Position numbers and translations under genes: made by a program. A DNA stretch of 64,000 nucleotides from Scandinavium manionii (GTDB taxonomy: Bacteria; Pseudomonadota; Gammaproteobacteria; Enterobacterales; Enterobacteriaceae), in the NCBI RefSeq assembly GCF_024764775.1, contig NZ_JALIGC010000038.1:124001-188000 (forward strand). The letters run 5' to 3'. Below, piece by piece: positions 45,622 to 54,319 of the stretch (within the stretch, counting starts at the first letter, position 1; each line of letters begins with the position of its first letter). The notes under the pieces are model-generated. The model ran no database searches and was not told where the DNA came from. It was given only the letters and a program-made list of their open reading frames with translations.

Positions 45622-47487
45622 TTATGCCGATGGTTTCGCTTCTGGTTCGTCAGCCGGATTACCGGTGTGCTTTCCTTCCTCGGTTCCCTGCCAGCCGTGA
45701 CGCTGAATAATCGACATGTTGCTGCGGTCTTCGTTGATGATATCGGTCAGCATCGCACTGGTGCGTTTGAACGCCGCCGCGAAGGACGCATCGTCTTCAT
45801 CCGCCATATCGACCATTTCTTCTATCATTCTCACGTTGAAACGGCGGAACACATCTGCACGCTCGCGGGCTTCATAGGCGCCAAGCCCCAACGCTTCCAG
45901 CGCCATGCGACCTGACTTCAGAGCGCCTTCAAACGTTTCACGCTCCGGCGCTTCGATACCCGCCTGACGCAGCTGAATGTAGTGATCGATATCGCGGGCG
46001 CGGGCGATAATCCGCAGATGCGGGAAATGCGCTTTCGCCAGTTCCGTCAGTTCGAGGTTGGTTTTCGGGTCATCAATGGCGTTGATCAACACTTCCGCCC
46101 GGGCTGCACCGGCTGACTCAAGCATATCGACCCGCGTCGCGTCACCGTAAAACACCTTCATATCGAATTTACGCAGCGTATCGACGTGGTCTGGATCGTG
46201 ATCGAGAATGACCATCTTCACGCCGCTCGACAGCAGCAGACGACCGGTAATCTGACCAAACCGACCAAATCCGGCGATAATCACCCGCGGCTGCTCTTCA
46301 TCAATTTCATCCGCCTCGCGATCGTCACCGCCTTTGGCTTTTTCCATGCGTGACAGCAGCACCAGTAAAATCGGCGTGGCGGCCATCGACAGCGCCACTG
46401 CCAGGGTCAACGCTTTGGCCCATTCCGGGTCCAGTACTTTCGCCATCTGCGCCGTACCAAACACCACAAACGCAAACTCACTGCCCTGGCCTAACAGCGC
46501 AGCAAACCAAAGACGCTGGGCTTTCGGCACGCCAAGCGGGCGTGCAATCAGCCACAGCATCACCGCTTTAATGATAAGGAATCCGGCCAGTAAAATCAGA
46601 ATACGTAGCGGATGCGTCACCAGGGTGCCGAAGTCGATAGACATGCCAACGCCGATGAAGAACAGTCCCAACAGCAGGCCTTTAAACGGTTCGATATCGC
46701 TTTCCAGCGCATGGCGATATTCCGAACTCGCCAGCAGCACGCCGGCCAGAAATGCGCCCATCGCCATCGATAAGCCCACTTCTTCCAGCAGCAGTCCGAA
46801 ACCGAAAACCAGGAACAGCGCGACGGCGCTGAACACTTCGCGCAGGCCTGAGCGAGCGACAAAACGCAGCACCGGGCGCGTGACGTAGCGCCCGAGCAAA
46901 ATCACGAGCTCCAGGACGCCGGCAACTTTCAGGGCGGAAAGCCCAAAAGCGGCAAGCGTGGTAGTCGCCCCGCTGGAGGCCAGCAGCGGGATCATCGCCA
47001 CCAGCGGAATCGCCGCGATATCCTGGAACAGCAGCACCGCAAACGTACTGCGGCCAAGCTGAGAGACGGTCAGATTCCGTTCGCTCATCGCCTGCATGGC
47101 GATGGCCGTGGAAGAGAGTGCCAGCGTCAGGCCGATAAGTTCAGCCACTTTCCAGTCAAGACCGAGCAGCATGCAAAAGCCACCGATCAGGACACCACAC
47201 GCGACCATTTGCAGCGCTCCACCGCCAAATACCGACGCGCGAAGCTTCCACAAACGCTTCGGATCAAGCTCCAGGCCAATGACAAACAGCATCAGCACCA
47301 CGCCGATTTCAGCGAAGTGCAGAATGGCCTCGGCATCCGTCACCAGGCGCAAACCCCACGGCCCAATAATGCAGCCTGCTATCAGGTAGCCGAGCACGGA
47401 ACCTAATCCCAGACGCACGGCAATCGGCACGATCAGCGCCGCCGAACCGAGGTAAATCAGGGCCTGAATCAGCGTATGGCTATCCAT
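45622..47487 (-). CDS. kefC: KefC, glutathione-gated K+/H+ antiporter
   Basis: 621 residues from the ATG at 47487 (MDSHTLIQALIYLGSAALIV), one more than E. coli. A CPA2-type membrane domain of about twelve segments is followed by a cytoplasmic RCK/TrkA-N domain with the nucleotide loop GFGRFGQ at about 405. It releases K+ on electrophile stress when glutathione adducts bind. It overlaps the upstream kefF by 8 bp. Confidence 0.97.
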   Translation of the reverse strand: MDSHTLIQALIYLGSAALIVPIAVRLGLGSVLGYLIAGCIIGPWGLRLVTDAEAILHFAEIGVVLMLFVIGLELDPKRLWKLRASVFGGGALQMVACGVLIGGFCMLLGLDWKVAELIGLTLALSSTAIAMQAMSERNLTVSQLGRSTFAVLLFQDIAAIPLVAMIPLLASSGATTTLAAFGLSALKVAGVLELVILLGRYVTRPVLRFVARSGLREVFSAVALFLVFGFGLLLEEVGLSMAMGAFLAGVLLASSEYRHALESDIEPFKGLLLGLFFIGVGMSIDFGTLVTHPLRILILLAGFLIIKAVMLWLIARPLGVPKAQRLWFAALLGQGSEFAFVVFGTAQMAKVLDPEWAKALTLAVALSMAATPILLVLLSRMEKAKGGDDREADEIDEEQPRVIIAGFGRFGQITGRLLLSSGVKMVILDHDPDHVDTLRKFDMKVFYGDATRVDMLESAGAARAEVLINAIDDPKTNLELTELAKAHFPHLRIIARARDIDHYIQLRQAGIEAPERETFEGALKSGRMALEALGLGAYEARERADVFRRFNVRMIEEMVDMADEDDASFAAAFKRTSAMLTDIINEDRSNMSIIQRHGWQGTEEGKHTGNPADEPEAKPSA

Positions 47488-48010
47488 GATGCACCTCCTG
47501 CCACTCGAGCAGACGCTGTTTGTAATGCCGGGCCTCGGCGACAAGCGTTTCATCGTCGCAGATAAAGGTGCAATGCATGGCGAACGGCGGCAGCCAGTTC
47601 AGGCCGCAATACAGCGCCGTCGCCTGTAATGGCTGCGCCAGAACGTCAAAACCGGGGAAACTGCCAATCGCGAAATGATCGTCTCCGCCACCGGTCGTCA
47701 CTGCCCACAACAGGCTTTTACCGTGCAGCGCTTTTCCGCCGTGCCCGTAGGCCCAGCCGTGAGACAGAACTTTATCAATCCAGAGTTTGAGGAGTGGCGG
47801 CACGCTGTACCACTGCATGGGGTGCTGCCAGATGACCAGGTCGGCGCGGGAAAGCGCCTCCTGCTCAGCGGCAATGTCGATATTGAAATCGGGATAGAGG
47901 TGATACAGAGAGCGAATTTCTACGCCATCGATTTCCCTTGCCTGCTCGAGCATCCGTTTATTCGCATGCGAATGCTGCGGATAAGGATGCGCATAAATAA
48001 TCAAAATCAT
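47480..48010 (-). CDS. kefF: KefF, KefC ancillary subunit and quinone oxidoreductase
   Basis: 176 residues, the E. coli length. This flavodoxin-fold FMN protein is needed for full KefC activity and reduces quinones. The N-terminal ILIIYAHPYPQHSHANK and the WQHPMQWYSVPPLLKLW stretch mark the NQO2-like family. The ATG abuts a 68-bp nested inverted repeat that covers its AGG ribosome site. Confidence 0.96.
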   Translation of the reverse strand: MILIIYAHPYPQHSHANKRMLEQAREIDGVEIRSLYHLYPDFNIDIAAEQEALSRADLVIWQHPMQWYSVPPLLKLWIDKVLSHGWAYGHGGKALHGKSLLWAVTTGGGDDHFAIGSFPGFDVLAQPLQATALYCGLNWLPPFAMHCTFICDDETLVAEARHYKQRLLEWQEVHHG

Positions 48011-48078
48011 CTGTTAGCCTGTTTTGCACTTCACTGTTTTATCAGCGAAGTGTAGTCAGTTAACTTACAGGCTAACAG
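48011..48078 (-). repeat. Nested inverted repeat covering the kefF ribosome site
   Basis: Outer arms CTGTTAGCCTG (48011-48021) and CAGGCTAACAG (48068-48078) are perfect 11-bp complements. Inside, CACTTCACTG and CAGCGAAGTG (48027-48036 and 48043-48052) pair at 9 of 10 positions. In kefF mRNA the 3' outer arm ends directly at the AUG and includes the AGG that should serve as Shine-Dalgarno. Confidence 0.85.
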
Positions 48079-48092
48079 CGAAGATTGGTGAA

Positions 48093-48326
48093 CTAGTTGT
48101 CCAGCTCGCCCATGGATTGAACCTGATCGCGGTTGATCTGTTCGGTCTTACCGGTTTCCGCATTTTTATAGGACACGAGGCCGGTGTCGCTATCAACCTC
48201 TGGCTTACCGTCGGTGACGATGGTTTTACCATCGGTCGTTTTCAGCGCCTGGTTTGAGGAACAGCCTGCTACGGTAAACAGTGCTGCGGCGGTAAAAATG
48301 GAGGTGATCAGTAGATTGTTACGCAT
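48093..48326 (-). CDS. Small YgdI/YgdR-like lipoprotein
   Basis: 77 residues. A basic start, a hydrophobic stretch and the lipobox TVAGC (Cys22) mark a lipoprotein signal peptide. The mature part (TTDGKTIVTDGKPEVDSDTGLVSYKNAETGKTEQINRDQVQSM) matches the YgdI/YgdR family (DUF903), an SH3-like fold of unknown role. The residue after Cys is Ser, favouring outer-membrane sorting. It occupies the kefF-carB gap where E. coli has the cai and fix genes. Confidence 0.9.
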   Translation of the reverse strand: MRNNLLITSIFTAAALFTVAGCSSNQALKTTDGKTIVTDGKPEVDSDTGLVSYKNAETGKTEQINRDQVQSMGELDN

Positions 48327-48456
48327 GGTGTTCTCCCGTGCTCTTCGGTTAAAGAATCATTATCTGCCTAATGATTTTAGGCTAACTGACTGAACGCACA
48401 TGGAAAACCAGAACACTCTGAAGATGGGACGATGGGATGAGAGACAAGGTAAAAGC

Positions 48457-48485
48457 AAAACGGCAACCAGAAGGTTGCCGTTTTT
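48457..48485. terminator. Terminator after carB
   Basis: AAAACGGCAACC (48457-48468) and GGTTGCCGTTTT (48473-48484) form a perfect 12-bp stem with the loop AGAA. A/T tracts on both sides make it usable in either direction. It lies about 40 bp after carB on the minus strand. Confidence 0.9.
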
Positions 48486-48522
48486 AGTAGAGCATCAGCC
48501 CGCACACCCCATACAGCGAGGG

Positions 48523-51500
48523 TTACTTATTGATCTGCGCGTGCATTTCCTGCACCGAAATCACCTTCTCGGTCGCATCCGCGTTCAGCGCCATGGCTGT
48601 CGCGAAACCGCCGTTCAGGGTGGTGTCGTAATGCACTTTGTACTGCAGCGCGCTGCGGCGAATCAGCTTGGAATCTTCAATCGCCTGACGACCTTCGGTG
48701 GTGTTAATGATGTAGGTGTATTCACCATTCTTGATACGGTCCTGAATGTGCGGCCGGCCTTCATGCACCTTGTTCACCAGACGCGGGTTAATGCCCGCTT
48801 CGCCCAGAACAACGGCAGTCCCGTGGGTCGCATCCAGTTCGAAGCCCTGTTTCAGCAGTTTTGCCGCCAGGTCTACCACTCGCTCTTTGTCACCTTCACG
48901 CACGGAGAGCAGCGCACGGCCCTGCTTCTTCATGGTGGAGTTGCTGCCGAGCTGCGCTTTGGCAAACGCTTCTGCGAAAGTACGACCCACGCCCATCACT
49001 TCACCGGTAGAGCGCATTTCTGGCCCTAACAGCGGGTCAACGCCTGGGAATTTGTTGAACGGCAGTACCACTTCTTTCACCGAGTAGTACGGCGGGATGA
49101 TCTCTTCCAGGTGGCCTTGCTGCGCCAGCGTCTGACCGACCATCACGCGCGCCGCCACTTTCGCCAGCGGCAGGCCGGTGGCTTTGGAGACGAACGGTAC
49201 GGTACGAGCCGCACGCGGGTTGACTTCAATCAGATACACTTCGTTGTCTTTCACGGCGAACTGGACGTTCATCAGGCCGCGAACCTGCAGTTCGAAGGCC
49301 AGTTTCTGCACCTGCTGGCGCATCACATCCTGAATTTCTTTGCTCAGGGTATACGCTGGCAGAGAACATGCGGAGTCACCGGAGTGAACGCCTGCCTGCT
49401 CGATGTGCTCCATGATGCCGCCAATCAGCACGTTTTCGCCGTCGCAGATAGCATCCACGTCCACTTCAACCGCATCGTCGAGGAAACGGTCCAGCAGCAC
49501 TGGCGCATCGTTAGAGACGCTGACTGCGGTCTGGAAGTAGCGACGCAGATCAGCTTCGTCATACACGATTTCCATCGCACGACCGCCAAGCACGTAGGAC
49601 GGGCGCACCACCAGCGGGTAGCCAATCTCTTTCGCTTTCTCTACCGCCATTTCAATCGCGGTCACGGTGGCGTTCGCAGGCTGTTTCAGCTTCAGACGGT
49701 CAACCGCCTGCTGGAAACGTTCGCGGTCTTCTGCACGGTCGATAGCATCCGGGCTGGTACCGATAATCGGCACACCTGCGGCTTCCAGCGCACGCGCCAG
49801 TTTCAGCGGAGTCTGACCACCGTACTGCACGATAACGCCCTTAGGTTTCTCGATGCGCACGATTTCGAGCACGTCTTCAAAGGTCACCGGCTCGAAGTAC
49901 AGGCGGTCGGAGGTGTCGTAATCGGTGGAAACAGTTTCTGGGTTACAGTTGACCATGATGGTCTCGTAACCGTCTTCACGCAGCGCCAGAGAGGCGTGTA
50001 CGCAGCAGTAATCGAATTCGATACCCTGACCGATACGGTTAGGGCCGCCGCCGAGGACCATGATTTTATCGCGGTCCACGGACGGGTTCGCTTCGCACTC
50101 GTCTTCATACGTGGAGTACATGTACGCGGTGTCGGTGGAGAATTCTGCCGCACAGGTGTCCACGCGCTTATAGACCGGGTGCAGGTTGTACTGTTCACGC
50201 AGCTTGCGGATTTCTGACTCGCGAACGCCTGCCAGTTTTGCCAGGCGTGCATCGGCGAAACCTTTACGCTTCAGCGTACGCAGGAAATCAGCATTCAGGC
50301 CGGTAATACCGACTTCCGCCACGTTTTCTTCAAGGCGCACCAGCTCTTCAATCTGTACCAGGAACCAGCGGTCGATGTTGGTCAGGTTGAAGACGCCGTC
50401 GACTGACAGGCCCGCACGGAAGGCATCAGCGATGTACCAGATACGCTCGGCGCCCGCGTCTTTCAGCTCGCGGCGAATCTTGGTCAGCGCTTCCGGGTCA
50501 TCCAGGCTCACTTTCGGGTCGAAACCGGTCGCGCCCACTTCCAGGCCGCGCAGCGCTTTCTGCAAGGATTCCTGCTGAGTGCGGCCAATCGCCATCACTT
50601 CGCCGACGGATTTCATCTGCGTGGTCAGGCGGTCGTTAGCACCCACAAATTTCTCGAAGTTAAAGCGAGGGATTTTGGTCACAACGTAGTCGATGGACGG
50701 TTCGAAGGAAGCCGGGGTACGGCCGCCAGTGATGTCGTTCATCAGCTCGTCGAGGGTGTAACCCACGGCCAGTTTCGCTGCCACTTTGGCAATCGGGAAA
50801 CCCGTCGCTTTGGACGCCAGCGCGGAAGAGCGGGACACGCGCGGGTTCATTTCGATAACAATCAAACGACCATTTTTCGGGTTCACAGAGAACTGGACGT
50901 TAGAGCCACCGGTTTCCACGCCGATTTCACGCAGCACCGCCATCGAGGCGTTACGCATGATTTGGTATTCTTTGTCGGTCAGAGTCTGCGCCGGGGCCAC
51001 GGTGATGGAGTCACCGGTGTGGATACCCATCGCATCGAAGTTTTCGATAGAGCAGACGATGATGCAGTTGTCGTTTTTATCACGCACCACTTCCATCTCG
51101 TACTCTTTCCAGCCAATCAGAGACTCATCAATCAGCAGCTCTTTGGTTGGGGAAAGATCCAGACCGCGTTCGCAAATCTCTTCGAACTCTTCACGGTTGT
51201 AGGCGATACCGCCGCCGGTGCCGCCCATGGTGAAGGACGGACGGATGATGCACGGATAACCGACGTCAGCGGCAACCGCCAGCGCTTCTTCCATCGTGTG
51301 TGCAATGCCGGAACGCGCGGTGTCGAGGCCGATTTTCTTCATCGCTACGTCGAAACGACGGCGGTCTTCTGCTTTATCAATCGCGTCAGCCGTTGCGCCA
51401 ATCATGGTCACACCGAACTCTTCGAGCACGCCCTGACGTTCCAGCTCAAGCGCACAGTTCAGTGCGGTCTGGCCACCCATGGTTGGCAGCACCGCATCCG

Positions 51501-51747
51501 GACGCTCTTTTTCAATAATCTTGCGAACCACTTCCCAGTGAATCGGCTCGATGTAGGTCGCATCGGCCATTTCCGGGTCGGTCATAATCGTCGCCGGGTT
51601 GGAGTTCACCAGGATGACACGGTAGCCCTCTTCACGCAGCGCCTTACACGCCTGGGCACCGGAGTAGTCAAACTCACAAGCCTGACCGATAACGATCGGG
51701 CCAGCGCCAAGGATCAGGATGCTTTTTATGTCTGTACGTTTTGGCAT
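48523..51747 (-). CDS. carB: CarB, carbamoyl-phosphate synthase large subunit
   Basis: 1074 residues, one more than E. coli. It makes carbamoyl phosphate from bicarbonate, ammonia from CarA and two ATP, feeding arginine and pyrimidines. Two homologous ATP-grasp halves are visible (ILGAGPIVIGQACEFDYSG near the start and VLGGGPNRIGQGIEFDYC in the middle). An MGS-like allosteric domain for UMP and ornithine lies at the C-terminus. It starts 18 bp after carA. Confidence 0.98.
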   Translation of the reverse strand: MPKRTDIKSILILGAGPIVIGQACEFDYSGAQACKALREEGYRVILVNSNPATIMTDPEMADATYIEPIHWEVVRKIIEKERPDAVLPTMGGQTALNCALELERQGVLEEFGVTMIGATADAIDKAEDRRRFDVAMKKIGLDTARSGIAHTMEEALAVAADVGYPCIIRPSFTMGGTGGGIAYNREEFEEICERGLDLSPTKELLIDESLIGWKEYEMEVVRDKNDNCIIVCSIENFDAMGIHTGDSITVAPAQTLTDKEYQIMRNASMAVLREIGVETGGSNVQFSVNPKNGRLIVIEMNPRVSRSSALASKATGFPIAKVAAKLAVGYTLDELMNDITGGRTPASFEPSIDYVVTKIPRFNFEKFVGANDRLTTQMKSVGEVMAIGRTQQESLQKALRGLEVGATGFDPKVSLDDPEALTKIRRELKDAGAERIWYIADAFRAGLSVDGVFNLTNIDRWFLVQIEELVRLEENVAEVGITGLNADFLRTLKRKGFADARLAKLAGVRESEIRKLREQYNLHPVYKRVDTCAAEFSTDTAYMYSTYEDECEANPSVDRDKIMVLGGGPNRIGQGIEFDYCCVHASLALREDGYETIMVNCNPETVSTDYDTSDRLYFEPVTFEDVLEIVRIEKPKGVIVQYGGQTPLKLARALEAAGVPIIGTSPDAIDRAEDRERFQQAVDRLKLKQPANATVTAIEMAVEKAKEIGYPLVVRPSYVLGGRAMEIVYDEADLRRYFQTAVSVSNDAPVLLDRFLDDAVEVDVDAICDGENVLIGGIMEHIEQAGVHSGDSACSLPAYTLSKEIQDVMRQQVQKLAFELQVRGLMNVQFAVKDNEVYLIEVNPRAARTVPFVSKATGLPLAKVAARVMVGQTLAQQGHLEEIIPPYYSVKEVVLPFNKFPGVDPLLGPEMRSTGEVMGVGRTFAEAFAKAQLGSNSTMKKQGRALLSVREGDKERVVDLAAKLLKQGFELDATHGTAVVLGEAGINPRLVNKVHEGRPHIQDRIKNGEYTYIINTTEGRQAIEDSKLIRRSALQYKVHYDTTLNGGFATAMALNADATEKVISVQEMHAQINK

Positions 51748-51765
51748 GGTTTTCTCAGCTCCTGA

Positions 51766-52914
51766 TTATTTAGCGGTCTTACGGTATTGCTCGATAAGTT
51801 CGATGAAGTGATCGAACAGCGGTGCGGCATCGTGCGGGCCTGGGCTCGCTTCCGGGTGCCCCTGGAAACTGAACGCGGGCTTATCGGTACGATGAATACC
51901 CTGCAAGGTACCGTCGAACAGTGACTTGTGCGTGACGCGCAGGTTGGCGGGCATCGAGGCTTCGTCCACCGCAAAACCGTGGTTCTGCGCGGTGATCATC
52001 ACCGTGTCGTTGTCGATATCTTTCACCGGATGGTTGCCGCCGTGGTGGCCGAACTTCATCTTGATGGTTTTCGCCCCGCTCGCCAGCGCCAGAAGCTGAT
52101 GGCCGAGGCAGATGCCAAATACCGGAATATCGGTTTCGAGGAATTTCTCAATCGCGGTAATCGCGTAATCACATGGGGCCGGGTCGCCAGGACCGTTGGA
52201 GAGGAAAATCCCGTCCGGATTCATTTTCAGCACGTCTTCGGCAGAGGTTTGCGCCGGGACTACCGTCAGGCGGCAGCCGCGGTCAACCAGCATGCGCAAG
52301 ATGTTGCGCTTCGCGCCGTAGTCGTAGGCCACCACGTGGAAAGGCAGCTCTTCTTCTTTCTTCGCTTCTGGCAGTTCATCTGCCAGCGTCCAGCTACCCT
52401 GAGTCCAGCTGTAGCGCTCAGTGGTGGTCACTTCTTTCGCCAAATCCATACCGTTCAGACCCGGGAAGGCCTGCGCTTTTTCCAGCGCCAGGGTGGCGTC
52501 CAGGTGGTCACCGGCAATGATGCAGCCGTTCTGAGCGCCTTTTTCGCGCAGCAGTCGGGTCAGCTTGCGGGTATCAATATCGGCAATCGCCACAATGTTG
52601 TGACGCTTCAGGTAAGAAGAGAGGTCTTCGGTGTTGCGGTAGTTGCTGGCAATCAGTGGCAGATCGCGAATGATGAGGCCTTGAGCGTGTACCTGGGAAG
52701 ATTCTTCGTCAGCAGCATTGGTGCCGACATTACCGATATGGGGATAAGTGAGAGTGACGATTTGGCGAGAATAGGAAGGATCAGTGAGGATTTCTTGATA
52801 ACCGGTCATTGAAGTATTGAAAACGACTTCCCCAACCGCCGTGCCCGTTGCCCCTATGGCCCGACCGTGAAACTGGGTTCCGTCTTCCAGAACCAAAAGC
52901 GCTGACTTAATCAA
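51766..52914 (-). CDS. carA: CarA, carbamoyl-phosphate synthase glutaminase subunit
   Basis: 382 residues with a TTG start codon, as documented for E. coli carA, behind a strong CTGGAGG site. It hydrolyses glutamine and channels ammonia to CarB. The class I amidotransferase domain has the nucleophile Cys in FGICLGHQLLALA (about 269) and the His of the catalytic triad in GHPEASPGPHD. Confidence 0.98.
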   Translation of the reverse strand: MIKSALLVLEDGTQFHGRAIGATGTAVGEVVFNTSMTGYQEILTDPSYSRQIVTLTYPHIGNVGTNAADEESSQVHAQGLIIRDLPLIASNYRNTEDLSSYLKRHNIVAIADIDTRKLTRLLREKGAQNGCIIAGDHLDATLALEKAQAFPGLNGMDLAKEVTTTERYSWTQGSWTLADELPEAKKEEELPFHVVAYDYGAKRNILRMLVDRGCRLTVVPAQTSAEDVLKMNPDGIFLSNGPGDPAPCDYAITAIEKFLETDIPVFGICLGHQLLALASGAKTIKMKFGHHGGNHPVKDIDNDTVMITAQNHGFAVDEASMPANLRVTHKSLFDGTLQGIHRTDKPAFSFQGHPEASPGPHDAAPLFDHFIELIEQYRKTAK

Positions 52915-52924
52915 AACATCCTCC

Positions 52925-52968
52925 AGAGAATATTCACTCAGTTTATCTGCATATTAATTCACTCACAA
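52925..52968 (-). promoter_or_regulatory. carAB promoter P2 with arginine operator
   Basis: On the minus strand, -35 TTGTGA (52968-52963) and -10 TAAACT (52945-52940) are 17 bp apart. Two ARG-box-like sequences overlap them: TGAATTAATATGCA (52961-52948) and AGTGAATATTCTCT (52938-52925). This is the arrangement of E. coli P2, repressed by ArgR. Confidence 0.75.
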
Positions 52969-53018
52969 TGACGAATCAATGCAAATCTGCTGCCCGCGAA
53001 ATTCGTGCAAACGGCGGC

Positions 53019-53047
53019 ATTCTGGATATTTACGGGGAGAAAGTCAA
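53019..53047 (-). promoter_or_regulatory. carAB promoter P1
   Basis: On the minus strand TTGACT (53047-53042) and CAGAAT (53024-53019) are 17 bp apart, about 75 bp upstream of P2, as in E. coli P1, which responds to pyrimidines and purines. CGTTTACGTTGAC just upstream of and overlapping the -35 resembles half of a PurR box. The remaining roughly 240 bp to dapB hold no gene. Confidence 0.65.
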
Positions 53048-53293
53048 CGTAAACGAGGGGTTTTTTTATGTCATTTTGCGCCACTGGGGGTTATGACGCT
53101 GTAAAGCAGGCAAAAAGATCAGCTAATGGCCTTTCCGTACACGCTTGCGCACCAGGATAATTGTTAAACCCGCCCAGTGGAAGTAAAAAAGTGGACCAGA
53201 TGGTCAAAATTTACATTCACATAACGAAAAAAGACATGAAAACACATTGTTTTGAGCGATATAAGAAGAAATTAAAATGAAGAAGGAAAAATT

Positions 53294-53318
53294 AAAGGGC
53301 AATAAAATATTGCCCTTT
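53294..53318 (-). terminator. dapB terminator
   Basis: AAAGGGCAATA (53294-53304) and TATTGCCCTTT (53308-53318) form a perfect 11-bp stem with the loop AAA. On the minus strand a U-rich tract (TAATTTTTCC) follows. It lies about 50 bp after the dapB stop. Confidence 0.88.
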
Positions 53319-53369
53319 GCAATCAACTAATTGTGATTGCCACAACCACATCACGATGGGGTAAACTCA

Positions 53370-54191
53370 TTATAAATTGTTGAGATCAAGCACATCACGC
53401 ATATCAAAAAGACCGTTAGGCTTCTCTTTCAGCCACAGAGCAGATCGCACTGCGCCATTGGCAAAGGTCATTCGGCTTGAAGCTTTATGCGTGATTTCAA
53501 CGCGTTCACCAATATCGGCGAACATCGCAGTATGTTCCCCGACGATATCCCCCGCACGCACGGTCGCAAAACCGATAGTGCCAGGTACACGCTCACCGGT
53601 ATAGCCTTCACGGCTGTACACGGCACACTCCTTCAAATCTTTATCCATGGCATGAGCAATCGCTTCGCCCATCGCCAGTGCCGTACCTGATGGCGCATCC
53701 ACTTTGTGACGATGATGCGCTTCGATGATTTCGATGTCGGTATAATCGCCCATCACCTTCGCGGCCTTTTCCAGCAGTTTCAGCATCACGTTCACGCCGA
53801 CGCTGAAGTTCGCAGCAAACACAATCGCGATGCTCTCTGCCGCGTCACGGATTGCCTGTTTGCCCGCCTCATCAAAACCGGTGGTGCCGATAACCATGCC
53901 TTTACCGTGCTGGCGACAAAAAGCCAGATGATGCAACGTGCCTTCCGGACGGGTGAAATCGATGAAGACATCGAAATCATCCTTCACGGCATCAAGGCTG
54001 CTTTGCACCTTCACGCCCGTCGCACCAATGCCTGCGAGCTCGCCTGCGTCTGCGCCCAGCAGAGAAGAACCCTCACGCTCCAGCGCCGCACCCAGTTTAA
54101 TACCTGCCAGCTGTGCCGCCGCCTGAATCAGTTGCCGTCCCATACGGCCGCCCGCGCCTGCTATAGCGACACGGATGTGTCCATCTTGCAT
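53370..54191 (-). CDS. dapB: DapB, 4-hydroxy-tetrahydrodipicolinate reductase
   Basis: 273 residues, the E. coli length. This NAD(P)H-dependent enzyme acts in the lysine and diaminopimelate pathway. The N-terminal Rossmann motif VAIAGAGGRMGRQLIQA (8-24) and the substrate loop EAHHRHKVDAPSGTALAMGE are present. Its product pathway supplies the meso-DAP used by MurE in this window. Confidence 0.98.
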   Translation of the reverse strand: MQDGHIRVAIAGAGGRMGRQLIQAAAQLAGIKLGAALEREGSSLLGADAGELAGIGATGVKVQSSLDAVKDDFDVFIDFTRPEGTLHHLAFCRQHGKGMVIGTTGFDEAGKQAIRDAAESIAIVFAANFSVGVNVMLKLLEKAAKVMGDYTDIEIIEAHHRHKVDAPSGTALAMGEAIAHAMDKDLKECAVYSREGYTGERVPGTIGFATVRAGDIVGEHTAMFADIGERVEITHKASSRMTFANGAVRSALWLKEKPNGLFDMRDVLDLNNL

Positions 54192-54319
54192 ATCTATTCT
54201 CTTCGTTAATACAATGTAAATCGTTTTCAGAGTAACCAGCGCCTGAGGGCCCTGCCACTAAAAACGGCGATAATTAGAATTTAACGTGAAACTGCAGCCA
54301 ATATCAGTAAAAGGCATGA

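Noticed and set aside
49111..50217. 368-residue open frame on the plus strand
   Set aside because: Antisense to carB, which is intact and far better supported.
54192..54319. Attachment site or IS scar at the dapB-accessory junction
   Set aside because: The 128-bp gap holds the dapB leader and no direct repeat, tRNA end or transposase remnant, so the mode of acquisition is not visible here.
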